DNA of 64,000 bases from Rhodococcus rhodnii (GTDB taxonomy: Bacteria; Actinomycetota; Actinomycetes; Mycobacteriales; Pseudonocardiaceae): NCBI GenBank assembly GCA_000720375.1, contig JOAA01000001.1, forward strand, positions 248,001 to 312,000. The letters run 5' to 3'. This document shows positions 44,654-53,393 of the stretch, piece after piece (the first letter of the stretch is position 1; the number at the start of each line of letters is the position of its first letter). The notes beneath the pieces are model-generated. The model searched no databases and was not told the origin of the DNA. It worked only from the letters and a program-made list of their open reading frames with translations. The position numbers and the translations under genes are program-made.

Positions 44654-47425
44654 GTGACGACGGGGTTCAAGTTTCGCGTACTCGGTCCTTTGGTGGCCGG
44701 GGACGCCGAGCTCGGGGGTACGAAGCCGCGGGTGTTGTTGGCGACGTTGTTGTTGAACGCCAACCAGACGGTCACGTACGACATGCTGACCGATGCGCTG
44801 TGGCCGAACCGAAGACCTCGGTCGGTCGCGGCGAATCTGCGGACGTACGTGAGTTCGCTGCGGGCAAGTTCACCGGAGATCAGTGCGCGGATGCGGACCG
44901 ACCGGCTCGGGTACTCCATCGCGATCGGTCACGGCGAGCTTGACCTGGCCGAATTCACTGAGCACGTCGCCAAAGCCCGTCAATTCCGGGCCGCGGGCGC
45001 GTTGGCCGAAGCCGCCGGGCAGCTGGAAAGCGCGTTGGCGCTCTGGCGCGGCGATCCACTGGCCGACCTGCCGGGAGTACACGCCTGGGGTGACCGGCTC
45101 GCGGCGTTGGCCGAGGCCAGAGTGGTCGCCACGGAAGAGCTGCTCAGCCTGCGCGTGGCCGAAGGGCGCTACCAGGACGCGATCGCCGAGCTGCGGCCGT
45201 TCCTCGCCGAGCATCCGTTCCGCGAGTCCGGCTGGCAGCAGTTGCTGCTGGCCTTGAACGGCAGCGGCCAGCAGGCCGAGGCGTTGCGGACGTACGCCGA
45301 GATCCGCAAGCGCCTGGTCACCGAGCTGGGCGTGGAACCGGGACCCGAGTTGCGGAAGGTGCACGCCGCGATCCTCAAAGGCGAAGCGCCGCAGCAGGAA
45401 CCTGCAATGGTGCGCGCGGTGCCGCGACAGCTGCCGCAGGACGTCCCGGATTTCACCGGACGCGGCAAGCACATCGGGGCGTTGCGGGCGATCTTCACGT
45501 CCGGCGACGACAGCGCGTCGGTCGCGACAATCGTCGGATCACCGGGTGTCGGCAAGACGTCGTTGGCCGTGCACGTGGCGCATCTGCTGAGGGACGAGTT
45601 CCCGGACGGCCAGCTGTACGTGGATCTGGCCGGGACGACCAGCAGGCCGCGGACCGCCAAGGAAGTCCTCGGCAGTTTGCTGCGCTCGCTGGGCGTGACC
45701 GGGGCGGCGTTGCCGGACACCGCGCACGACCGGGCCACGCTGTACCGGTCGTTGGCGTCGGAAACCCGGATGCTGGTGCTGTTCGACGACGCGGCCAACG
45801 CCGCTCAAGTGCAGGGTTTGCTGCCCGCCAGCAACTGGGGCGTGCTGGTGACGAGCCGTCAGCGGATGGCGGAACTGCCCGCCACGCACCAGATCGAGCT
45901 GGACGTGCTGCCGACGTCGGAAGCCGGGGAACTGCTCGGCAAGATCGCCGGGCTGGACCGGGTGAACCGGGAACCCGAAGCGGCCGAGGCGATCCTGAGG
46001 TCGTGCGGTTATCTGCCGTTGGCGATCCGGATCGCGGGCGCCCGGATAGCCGGCAGGCGCGGCTGGACATTGAACGTGCTCGAACGACGACTGGCCGACG
46101 AAACCCAGCGGTTGAGCGAGCTGAAAGCCGGCGAACTCGCGGTCAGGGCGAGTTTCGACCTCAGTTACCGGCAACTGCCGGCCGACGCGGCGGCGGCATT
46201 CCGATTGCTGGGCAGGCTGGGCCCGAGCACGATTCCGGAATGGGCGGCGGGAGCGTTGCTGGATCGTCAGGACAGCGCCGATCTGGTCGATGTTCTGCTG
46301 GACGCGAACATGCTGGAAATAGCGGGCATGGACACGATCGATCAGCCGCGTTACCTGATGCACGACCTGATCCGCGTCTACGCACGTGATGCGGCAGAAA
46401 CGGAAGCGAGGGAGTCACTCAGCCGAGTGGTCTCCGGCTGGCTGGGCCTTGTCGAAACAGCATTGGCCCAGATGCCCGTAAGCATCTTCCGGCCATTGCC
46501 ATGGGACGGGCCAAGGCACCAGGTCGACAAGTCCATAGTGGACGCGGTGGCGGCGGCCCCGTTGCACTGGCTCGACGCCGAGCACGAAACGTTGATCTCG
46601 GTCGTGGAACTGGCCGCGAACGAAGGCCTGGACGAACTGGCGTGCACGCTGGCGACGACGTTGGTGCCGTACTTCGATCACCGCTGCCATTTCGACTCGT
46701 GGCAACGCGTTCACGAGACGGCATTGAAGTCGGCGAAGGACACGCTGAGCCAGGCCGCGTTGTTGCGAGGCATCGCCCAGGTGCATCTCTACCGCGACTC
46801 GTACACCGTGGCCGAGGCGACGTTCGCCAAGTCCCGCGGCCTGTTCATCGAAGCAGGCGATGCGCTGGGCGAGGGCTTCGCAAGCTGTGGCGTCGGCGCG
46901 ACGCGGTTCTTCCGCGGCCGACCGCTGGCAGCACTGCCGTATTTCCACAAAGGCCTGAACACTTTCGTCGACCAAGGCGACGTGCACGCGGAAGCCTATG
47001 CCCGACAAGCGATCGGCAAGGCACAGATGGCGATCGGCAATCATACCGAGGCAGCGAACTGGCTCGAGCGCGCGTTGATGCTGTCCCGCGAGGCCGACGA
47101 TCGGCATCGCGAAGGCCGCGTCCTCAGCGAACTCGGCCGCTTGCACGGAACTACGGGCTACACAAAGAAAGCCGTGCGCTACCTGGAGATGTCGCTGGAG
47201 ATCCTGCGCGATCTCGGTGATGACCTGTGCTCGGCGTACGCGTTGCATTGGCTGGCCGACTTGCACACGACTTCCGGGGACTTCGGTCGCGCAGAGGTTG
47301 AGGTGCGTCAGGCTTTGGCGGCGTTCCGGCGGCTCAAGGACCGCAGTGGCGAGGAAAAGGCCGAGTGGACTTTGAACGTGCTGCGTCGTCGTCGGGGCGC
47401 CCGGCTGGAGCAGATCACCGGGTAG
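44654..47425 (+). CDS. SARP-family (AfsR/DnrI-like) regulator with NB-ARC and TPR domains
   Basis: A 923-residue transcription activator. Residues 1-95 form the OmpR-like winged helix (LGPLVAGDAELGGTKPRVLL, VAANLRTYVSSLRA); 98-245 the bacterial transcriptional activation domain (ALWRGDPLADLPG, ELGVEPGPELRKVHAAIL); about 260-560 an NB-ARC ATPase with P-loop GSPGVGKTS near 297 and LVLFDDAANAAQVQGLL; about 690-900 TPR-like repeats. This is the AfsR layout, usually found as a global or pathway regulator of secondary metabolism. No biosynthetic cluster adjoins it, so targets are elsewhere. GTG 44654. Confidence 0.92.
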   Translation: MTTGFKFRVLGPLVAGDAELGGTKPRVLLATLLLNANQTVTYDMLTDALWPNRRPRSVAANLRTYVSSLRASSPEISARMRTDRLGYSIAIGHGELDLAEFTEHVAKARQFRAAGALAEAAGQLESALALWRGDPLADLPGVHAWGDRLAALAEARVVATEELLSLRVAEGRYQDAIAELRPFLAEHPFRESGWQQLLLALNGSGQQAEALRTYAEIRKRLVTELGVEPGPELRKVHAAILKGEAPQQEPAMVRAVPRQLPQDVPDFTGRGKHIGALRAIFTSGDDSASVATIVGSPGVGKTSLAVHVAHLLRDEFPDGQLYVDLAGTTSRPRTAKEVLGSLLRSLGVTGAALPDTAHDRATLYRSLASETRMLVLFDDAANAAQVQGLLPASNWGVLVTSRQRMAELPATHQIELDVLPTSEAGELLGKIAGLDRVNREPEAAEAILRSCGYLPLAIRIAGARIAGRRGWTLNVLERRLADETQRLSELKAGELAVRASFDLSYRQLPADAAAAFRLLGRLGPSTIPEWAAGALLDRQDSADLVDVLLDANMLEIAGMDTIDQPRYLMHDLIRVYARDAAETEARESLSRVVSGWLGLVETALAQMPVSIFRPLPWDGPRHQVDKSIVDAVAAAPLHWLDAEHETLISVVELAANEGLDELACTLATTLVPYFDHRCHFDSWQRVHETALKSAKDTLSQAALLRGIAQVHLYRDSYTVAEATFAKSRGLFIEAGDALGEGFASCGVGATRFFRGRPLAALPYFHKGLNTFVDQGDVHAEAYARQAIGKAQMAIGNHTEAANWLERALMLSREADDRHREGRVLSELGRLHGTTGYTKKAVRYLEMSLEILRDLGDDLCSAYALHWLADLHTTSGDFGRAEVEVRQALAAFRRLKDRSGEEKAEWTLNVLRRRRGARLEQITG

Positions 47426-47454
47426 CGGCGTCACCGGACATGCCATCGGCCGCC

Positions 47455-47970
47455 GATATGTCATCGGCCGCGGCGGGCACTACGTGTTCGCCGCGAACAA
47501 AACAGCTGCACCGCCTGCACAACCTGCTGCACTCTCCGGACTGGACTGGACGCCCCATGCGACGCCAGCCAGGTCACCGGTCATGGCCGGGCCGAGCAGC
47601 GCACCCTGGACATCCTCCCAGCACCGCACGACGTCGCTTTCCCGCTGCGACCCAGGTTTTCCGGATCACCCACCAGCGCACCGACCGCGACAGCGGCAAG
47701 CAACAGACCCACACCTGGGCCGGTGTCACCGACCCCGGCCCCGACCAGGCCACACCCGCCCAGATCGCCGAGTCGTCACACGGCACTGACACATCGAACA
47801 TCGACCGCACCCGGTCCGCGACGTCACCTACGCCGAAGACCACTCCCAACACCGCACCCCACGCCAAGGCCACCCCGCGCAACCTCGCCATCAGCGCCCT
47901 GCGCCTCACCACAGCCACCAACACCGCCCAAGCACCCCGCAGCATCAGCCGGCACACCACCCCGCCCACT
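47455..47970 (+). pseudogene. ISAs1-family transposase remnant (C-terminal half, frameshifted)
   Basis: Pieces in different frames line up in order with ISAs1-type transposases: GRGGHYVFAAN (from about 47467), KQLHRLHNLLHSPDW, VTGHGRAEQRTLDILPA, FPAATQVFRITHQRTDRDSG, then RH-stop-HIEHRPHPVRDVTYAEDHSQ (a Trp codon turned TGA) and PRNLAISALRL. At least three frameshifts and one stop are needed. The 5' half and the inverted repeats are missing. It begins about 30 bp after the SARP stop. Signals an old transposition event. Confidence 0.75.
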
Positions 47971-48182
47971 CACACTGCCCGCAATCCCCACCCAGCCAAC
48001 ACAAACCCGACTTCGACGGAACCCCCCACCACTCCCGGGGGGCGACCCCGAAGCCAGTCTATCGGTGAGGGGTGATCAACAGTGGGGTCTGGCAAGGTTG
48101 TGGATAACTGGATTTGCCGATGGTCCCTTCCACGCGTTGTCCTTCCGGAAGCCTGTTACCGGAATGGACAGACGAGCTCGGG

Positions 48183-48716
48183 TCAGCGCAACGCGGTCCA
48201 AGGCCGGAACTCACCCACCTGGTGGACCGCGTGCTGGCGGCCGTCCAGCGCCCTGCGGACCCCGGCCATCACCCCTTCCGCCGTTTCGCGGTGGGTGAGC
48301 CAGCGGGTTCGGCCTGCGTTGCGGCGGAATCCCAGCACCACCTGCTGGGTCGGGTGGCTGGCGAGCACCGGTTCCGGACAGCCTTGCACGGGGTTGGCCG
48401 AGGCGCTTCCGTGCACTTCGACCACTGGGCAGTCCTCTTCCAGCATCGGGCTCACCGCCCGCAGGACCGGCACCCGGAAGCTGCCGTGGATCCAGGCGAC
48501 CAGCAGGTTCGCCAGTCCGCCCAGTGCGATGTGCGCTCGCTCAGCCAATTCGTCCGGCTGCGCCCAGTCAGCTTGAACCCATACCGCGCCGTGGGTGTCC
48601 AACGGCCGCCGCCGGCTCGGAGAGACCACATACCAGCCCTCGCTGGTCAATGCCTCCACGCAACCAGCGAGCATCCCGGTCCCACCCAGAACCAGCGCGC
48701 GACGTTGCGACGGCAT
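48183..48716 (-). CDS. Short NAD(P)-binding Rossmann protein
   Basis: A 177-residue protein. It begins with a dinucleotide-binding start, RRALVLGGTGMLAGCVEALT, and a basic SPSRRRPLD after the second strand, as in NADP-preferring SDR-like proteins. It is shorter than classical SDRs and lacks a visible YxxxK, so catalytic competence is unclear. It lies 36 bp downstream of bluB on the same strand and probably shares its transcript. Confidence 0.75.
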   Translation of the reverse strand: MPSQRRALVLGGTGMLAGCVEALTSEGWYVVSPSRRRPLDTHGAVWVQADWAQPDELAERAHIALGGLANLLVAWIHGSFRVPVLRAVSPMLEEDCPVVEVHGSASANPVQGCPEPVLASHPTQQVVLGFRRNAGRTRWLTHRETAEGVMAGVRRALDGRQHAVHQVGEFRPWTALR

Positions 48717-48752
48717 CGTCTCAATCTACCCAGCGGTGGTGAAATGGCAACC

Positions 48753-49370
48753 TCAGCCGAAACGTTCTTGGTGCACAACGGCTTCCAGCGGCAGACGACT
48801 CCGCCAGCCGTGTCGTTCCAAGTCCGGGACGTCATGCAAGCGCGACACCGGCCCCAGACACAGCCACGCCACCGGGCGGATCGACGAAGGGATGTCGAGC
48901 AGTTCGCGTAAGAAATCCTCGCGGTAGAAACTCACCCAGCCGACGCCAAGGCCTTCGACGGTCGCCGCGAGCCACAGGTTCTGGATCGCCAGGCACACCG
49001 AATACAGGCCCGCGTCGGCGATCGCGTGCCTGCCCAGCACCGCGGGCGCGCCTTTCGCCGGGTTGTACGTCACCACGATCGACAGGGTCGATTCGAGGAT
49101 GCCCTCGATTTTGATCTTGCTGAACGTCTCCGCTCGTTCTCCGCTCAGCTGATCGGCGAAGGTCGCGCGCTCCGAAGCGACGTGATGCTGAAAAGCCTTG
49201 CGTGTCACCGGATCGCGGACGATCACGAAGTCCCACGGCTGGCTCAGGCCGACGCTGGGCGCCGAGTGCGCGGCGCCCAGCACCCGCCGGAGGACATCGT
49301 CGTCCACCGGTTGCCCGGTGAACTCGGCCCGTACGTCCCGCCGTCGGTTGATCACCTCATAGAAATCCAC
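48753..49370 (-). CDS. bluB: 5,6-dimethylbenzimidazole synthase
   Basis: Flavin-destructase of the nitroreductase fold that turns reduced FMN and oxygen into 5,6-dimethylbenzimidazole, the lower ligand of cobalamin. 205 residues; family marks are RRRDVRAEFTGQPVDDD at the start, LGAAHSAPSVGLSQPWDFVIV near 31-51, and GLGVGWVSFYREDFLRELLDIP near 140-161. Stand-alone: no other cobalamin genes and no cobalamin riboswitch motif seen upstream. A general nitroreductase is the alternative, but the SAPSVGLSQPWDF block favours BluB. Confidence 0.85.
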   Translation of the reverse strand: MDFYEVINRRRDVRAEFTGQPVDDDVLRRVLGAAHSAPSVGLSQPWDFVIVRDPVTRKAFQHHVASERATFADQLSGERAETFSKIKIEGILESTLSIVVTYNPAKGAPAVLGRHAIADAGLYSVCLAIQNLWLAATVEGLGVGWVSFYREDFLRELLDIPSSIRPVAWLCLGPVSRLHDVPDLERHGWRSRLPLEAVVHQERFG

Positions 49371-49379
49371 GCCCGGACA

Positions 49380-50204
49380 CTAACGGCCGAGCTTGCGGTA
49401 TCGCCGGACTGACAACGGCAGGAAGATGGCGATCAACACCACAGGCCAGAGGATCGCCAGCAGCATCGAGTTCTGCGCCGCCCAGCTGTCGCCGCCGAAC
49501 CCCGGGTTGCCGAACAGCTCACGCGTCGCGCCGACGGTGGCCGACAGCGGGTTCCACTCCGCGATCGTGCCCAGCCAGCTCGGCATCATCTGCGGGGCGA
49601 CGAACGTGTTCGCGATCATCGTGAACGGGAACAGCAGGCCCCAGATCCCCGACGCGCTCTCCAGGTTCGGCAGCAGCAATCCGAGGAAGATCCCCAGCCA
49701 GATCACCGCGAACCGGAGCAGCATCAGCAGCCCGAGTGCGCCGAGCATCGCGCTGAAGCCGCCGTGCCACGTCCAGCCGACGGCCAGCCCGCACAGTACG
49801 AGGACCAGCAGATCCAACAGCGAATTCAGCATGTCGGCGACGCTGCGGCCGAGCACGACACCTGAGCGCGCCATCGGCATCGACCGGAACCGGTTGGTGA
49901 TCCCCCGTTCAACGTCGGTGAGCATGCCCGTCATGGTGATGCCGATGCCGAACATCATCGTTTGCGCGAACATCCCCGGCATGAGGAACTCGCGGTAGTC
50001 ACCGCCGCCCGGCACTGACATCGCGCTGCCGAAGACGTACCCGAACAGCAGCACCGAGACGATCGGGAACGTCAGCCCGCTGATCAACAGCCCCGGCTGC
50101 CGGACCCGCTGCATCAGGACGCGTTTCGTGACCACCCAGGCGTCCGATGTGCCCCAGCGCAGGCGCTCCCACGGCGACTGCGGAATGACCGGGTTCAGGA
50201 TCAT
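49380..50204 (-). CDS. ABC-2 type permease (DrrB-like)
   Basis: A 274-residue exporter permease with six predicted helices and the ABC-2 loop GMLTDVERGITNRFRSMPMARSGVVLGR near residues 95-120 (given as GMLTDVERGI and SMPMARSGVVLGR), as in daunorubicin-resistance DrrB. ATG 50204 overlaps the ATPase stop by 4 bases. Exports an unknown drug or lipid; regulated by the divergent TetR. Confidence 0.9.
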   Translation of the reverse strand: MILNPVIPQSPWERLRWGTSDAWVVTKRVLMQRVRQPGLLISGLTFPIVSVLLFGYVFGSAMSVPGGGDYREFLMPGMFAQTMMFGIGITMTGMLTDVERGITNRFRSMPMARSGVVLGRSVADMLNSLLDLLVLVLCGLAVGWTWHGGFSAMLGALGLLMLLRFAVIWLGIFLGLLLPNLESASGIWGLLFPFTMIANTFVAPQMMPSWLGTIAEWNPLSATVGATRELFGNPGFGGDSWAAQNSMLLAILWPVVLIAIFLPLSVRRYRKLGR

Positions 50205-51151
50205 GCCTCCACCTCCGCCTTGTGCCCGGTGAGCCGCAGGAAGACCTCGTCGAGCGTGGGCCTGCGGATTGAGATGTCCTCGACGTCAATGTCCGCCGAA
50301 GCGAGCACGGTGACCAGTTCGGTCAACGCCTGGACCCGGTTCGTGACCGGCGCGGAGATCCGGCGGTTGTCCTCGTCGAGTTCGGCGTCCTGCCCGGAGA
50401 TCCGCGCGACGATCTCGGCTGCTTTGGCCATGTCCGTGGTGTTGTGCAGGACGACGTCGATCTGGTCGCCGCCGATCTCGGACTTCAGCTGTGTGGGCGT
50501 GCCTTCGGCGATCACCTTGCCGCTGTCGATCACCGCGATCTGGTCGGCGAGCTGATCGGCTTCGTCGAGGTACTGCGTGGTCAGCAGCAGCGTCGTGCCG
50601 CCGTCGACGAGTGTCCGCAGTGCACGCCAGACTTCGTTGCGGTTACGCGGATCCAGCCCGGTTGTCGGCTCGTCGAGGAACAGCACCGGTGGCGCCATGA
50701 TCAGGCTCGCGGCCAGGTCCAGCCGACGACGCATGCCGCCGGAGTAATGCCTCGGCGCCTTGTTCGCCGCATCAGTGAGGTTGAACTGCTCCAGCAGCTC
50801 GTCGGCGCGACGCCGGGCAACCTTTGCGCTGAGGTGGTACAGGCGGCCGAACATCACCAGGTTGTCGCGACCGGTGAGAATCTCGTCGACCGCGGCCTCC
50901 TGACTGTTGAGGCCAATCCGGTAGCGCACCTCGGCGGCCTGCTTGACCACGTCGTACCCGGCGACTTCGGCACGCCCGGCGTCGAACTTCAGCAATGTCG
51001 CCAGCACGCGGACAGCGGTAGTCTTGCCCGCACCGTTGGGTCCAAGCAGTCCGCACACCGTCCCCTCGGGAATGACCAGGTCAAAGCCATCGAGTGCGTT
51101 CGTGTCCTTGTATTTCTTACGTAGCCCGTCGGCCAGAACCGCGTGACTCAT
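50201..51151 (-). CDS. ABC transporter ATP-binding protein (DrrA-like)
   Basis: A 316-residue ATPase: Walker A GPNGAGKTTA near 38-47, signature YSGGMRRRLDLAASL near 137, Walker B VLFLDEPTTGLDPRNR near 157, switch His in LLTTQYLDEADQLAD region replaced by Gln-Tyr as is usual in DrrA proteins. A C-terminal DrrA-type extension from about residue 225 (ISGQDAELDEDNRRISAPVT) follows. First gene of the exporter operon; the start lies 17 bp from two palindromic operators. Confidence 0.93.
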   Translation of the reverse strand: MSHAVLADGLRKKYKDTNALDGFDLVIPEGTVCGLLGPNGAGKTTAVRVLATLLKFDAGRAEVAGYDVVKQAAEVRYRIGLNSQEAAVDEILTGRDNLVMFGRLYHLSAKVARRRADELLEQFNLTDAANKAPRHYSGGMRRRLDLAASLIMAPPVLFLDEPTTGLDPRNRNEVWRALRTLVDGGTTLLLTTQYLDEADQLADQIAVIDSGKVIAEGTPTQLKSEIGGDQIDVVLHNTTDMAKAAEIVARISGQDAELDEDNRRISAPVTNRVQALTELVTVLASADIDVEDISIRRPTLDEVFLRLTGHKAEVEA

Positions 51152-51168
51152 TCGCTTACCCCCTAACT

Positions 51169-51202
51169 GGGTACACTGTACCCTAAACGCCGTACACTGT
51201 AC
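51169..51202. promoter_or_regulatory. Twin TetR operators between the exporter and its regulator
   Basis: A 15-bp palindrome GGGTACACTGTACCC (51169-51183) and a second copy GTACACTGTAC (51192-51202, with CCC on its right side only). Their centres are 21 bp apart, two helical turns, so two dimers could bind the same face of DNA. They also contain TACACT, a possible -10 for the TetR gene. Confidence 0.82.
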
Positions 51203-51224
51203 CCAGTTCTATGATTCACGCAAG

Positions 51225-51992
51225 ATGAGCACCGAATACAGCAGCGGCAGCGGCGACGTGACGGTCACCCTCAAGCTGCTCTGGGGATTGGACGAACGGC
51301 CGAGCCGCGGCCCGAAGCCGTCATTGACCGTCGACAAGATCGCGGCCGCCGGCATCGAACTGGCCGACGAGGAAGGCCTGACCGCGCTGTCGATGCGGCG
51401 CGTCGCGGCCAAGCTCGGCGTCGGCACGATGTCGTTGTACCGGTATGTGCCGAGCAAGGCCGAACTGATGGACGTGATGCTCGACCGGGTCATCGCGTCC
51501 GAGACGATGCTCAGCCACATGTCGGGGCTGGAAGACAAGACCTGGCGGGAGAGGATGTACGCGCTCGCGTACGCCTCGCGCGAGCTCTACCTCCGCCACC
51601 CCTGGCTACTGCACGTATCGATGGCCCGAAGGCTCATCGGCCCGAGCGCACTAGCCAGCTTCGAGTACTTCCTCGACGTCATGGCCGACACCGGCCTGAC
51701 CGAGGCCGAAAAACTCAACACCATCGGCCTGGTCGACGGCTACGTCACCAACGCGACCCGCGCGGTAATGGACGCGGCGCAAGTCGCCGAGCGCACCGGC
51801 CTGAGCGACGAGGACTACTGGGAGGCGCACAAGCCGTTCCTGGAGAGGTTCCTGACCCAAGGTAACTACCCGAACATGATGAAGATGCATGAAGGCGTTT
51901 TCGAAGAAGCCATCGCCACGTCGTTCGAGTACGGCCTGCAGCGGGTCCTTGACGGACTCGAAGTCCTGATCAATTCCCGGAAGACCGACTGA
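51225..51992 (+). CDS. TetR-family repressor of the DrrAB-like exporter
   Basis: A 255-residue TetR protein of the longer class with a TetR_C-like ligand domain. HTH near 50-75: SMRRVAAKLGVGTMSLYRYV, then PSKAELMDVML. An N-terminal extension of about 30 residues (STEYSSGSGDVTVTLKLLWG) matches the subgroup that controls DrrAB-like pumps. Divergent from the exporter genes; the two palindromes lie in the 73-bp gap. Likely drug-responsive. Confidence 0.92.
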   Translation: MSTEYSSGSGDVTVTLKLLWGLDERPSRGPKPSLTVDKIAAAGIELADEEGLTALSMRRVAAKLGVGTMSLYRYVPSKAELMDVMLDRVIASETMLSHMSGLEDKTWRERMYALAYASRELYLRHPWLLHVSMARRLIGPSALASFEYFLDVMADTGLTEAEKLNTIGLVDGYVTNATRAVMDAAQVAERTGLSDEDYWEAHKPFLERFLTQGNYPNMMKMHEGVFEEAIATSFEYGLQRVLDGLEVLINSRKTD

Positions 51993-52039
51993 CCCGTTTC
52001 GGGTACTACGGCGACGGAAATCCCTCTGACGAGGTCGCG

Positions 52040-52216
52040 ATGCTGCTCGCGCTGACGGTGATCTTCGGAGCGTTCGCGGCCGGCACGAGCATCGCGATGT
52101 TGTACCGCCCATCCGGCCAGCCGGCGACCCGTCGGGACCGGATCATCACGATCGTCAACCTGGTCTCGACCATCGCGATGGTCACGCTTCTCGCGATCCA
52201 CGCGCTGTCGAACTAG
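52040..52216 (+). CDS. Small two-helix membrane protein (58 residues)
   Basis: A short gene of 58 codons: ATG 52040 with GAGG 5 bp upstream, stop TAG at 52214. Two hydrophobic helices (LLALTVIFGAFAAGTSIAML and IITIVNLVSTIAMVTLLAIH) are joined by a polar loop, YRPSGQPATRRDR. It lies 47 bp after the TetR stop and 14 bp before another tiny membrane-protein gene, so all three may be one transcript. No family recognised. Confidence 0.65.
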   Translation: MLLALTVIFGAFAAGTSIAMLYRPSGQPATRRDRIITIVNLVSTIAMVTLLAIHALSN

Positions 52217-52230
52217 AACGGGGGATGGTG

Positions 52231-52422
52231 ATGCGGGACGTCAGCAGGCGCACCGGTTTGATCGGCTTCGGAATCTGTTTCCTGCTGGTTCTGGCTGGGT
52301 TTCTCATCAACGTCGCCGCGGGATTCAGGTCGACGTGGTCGCTGATCGTCGGGATCTTCGGTCTTGTCGCCGCCGCGTCGGCGGTGGTCATCTTCCTGGT
52401 CGTCAAGCCGCCGAAGAAGTAA
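52231..52422 (+). CDS. Small two-helix membrane protein (63 residues)
   Basis: A 63-residue protein: basic start MRDVSRRTG, helix LIGFGICFLLVLAGFLINVA, helix SLIVGIFGLVAAASAVVIFL and a basic end (KPPKK). ATG 52231 has GGGGG 6-7 bp upstream; ATG 52225 sits on top of that site. Follows the 58-residue gene by 14 bp. Resembles small actinobacterial membrane proteins without assigned role. Confidence 0.65.
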   Translation: MRDVSRRTGLIGFGICFLLVLAGFLINVAAGFRSTWSLIVGIFGLVAAASAVVIFLVVKPPKK

Positions 52423-52429
52423 GCCCCTG

Positions 52430-53393
52430 CCGCCGGGCCGACGAAACGACCGTTGATGCCGCTGCTCGACCAAGTTGATGGCGCTGCGAACCAGCCTCGA
52501 AGGATGCCTTGCCCGGCGCTAACCAGCCCCCCAAGGGGAGCCCTGCCGCCGTGAATCCGTGAAACCAGCCCAACGAATGAAGCCTCGCCCGGCGCTAACC
52601 AGCCCTCGAAGGAATGCCTCGTCGCGAAGCCGCCTAAGAACCACCACAAACCAGCCCTGAGGGAAATCTCGCTCGCCACGAAACTGCCCGGCCCAGAGAA
52701 GCACTGCCCCTCCGCAAAACAGCCCCGAAGCCACCACGCACCAGGCCCCCAAGGGAATCCCCGCCCCCACGAAGGCACCTTGCCTCGCCGGGAACCAGCT
52801 CCGATGCAAAACCTTGCCTCGCCGGGAACCAGCTCCGATGCAAACCTTGTCTCGCCGAGGACCCAACCCTCGAAGGACACGGCTGCGGCGAAGCCAGCCC
52901 ATGAAGGAAGCCCTGCGGGCCAAGAACCAGCCCGCGACGGAACCTTGCCCCGCCACGGAACCAACCCATGAGGCCACCGCGGGACCAGCGCACGATGGAA
53001 TCCCTGTCCACCCCGAACCAGCCCGGGAAACCTCCGGGACCAAGCCCTCGAACCACGCCGCGCCGCGAAGCCGCCGCCGAACGCCGTGAACCAGCTCCGA
53101 AACCCTCGCCCCGCCACGAACCATGACCGAAGGCGCCCGCACCCAGGCCCCAAGGAAGGACCGCCCGCCACACCGGCCCCGAGGCCACTGGGCGCCGCGC
53201 CCGAAGGAAATCCCGCCTCGCCGCGAAGCCGCGCCCGAAAACGCCGTGAACCAGCTCCGGAGAATCCCTCGCCCCACGAACCTTGCTCGCCCGGCGCCAC
53301 ACCCGAAGAAATCCCACCCTGCCGCGAATCGGCCTCCAACGAAGTCTTGCCCGCCGCAGACCAACCACGACGGGCAAGGGGTGAGCGAAACCG
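52430..53393. repeat. Degenerate C/A-rich repeat array (about 0.96 kb) downstream of polA
   Basis: No credible gene. The segment is built of decayed units of about 32-40 bp around the words GAACCAGC and CGAAGGAA-CCTTGCC-CGCCG. A perfect 34-bp tandem duplication stands at 52777-52810 and 52811-52844. All three minus-strand frames are open over most of the array because the minus strand is G/T-rich, and the unit is not a multiple of three, so the long frames are not evidence of coding. It begins 8 bp after a small gene and ends at the polA stop. Confidence 0.7.

Noticed and set aside
48099..48107. Perfect TTATCCACA DnaA box on the minus strand near the transposase remnant
   Set aside because: Single site, no cluster of boxes, AT-rich unwinding element or dnaA/dnaN genes; a chance match is likely.
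49371..49379. Search for a cobalamin riboswitch upstream of bluB
   Set aside because: Only 9 bp separate bluB from the DrrB-like gene stop, leaving no room for a riboswitch; bluB may be read through from the exporter operon.
52182..53339. 385-residue minus-strand frame with glycine/arginine/tryptophan repeats downstream of polA
   Set aside because: Two other minus frames are open over most of the same stretch, the repeat unit is not a multiple of three, and the frame overlaps two plausible plus-strand small genes.
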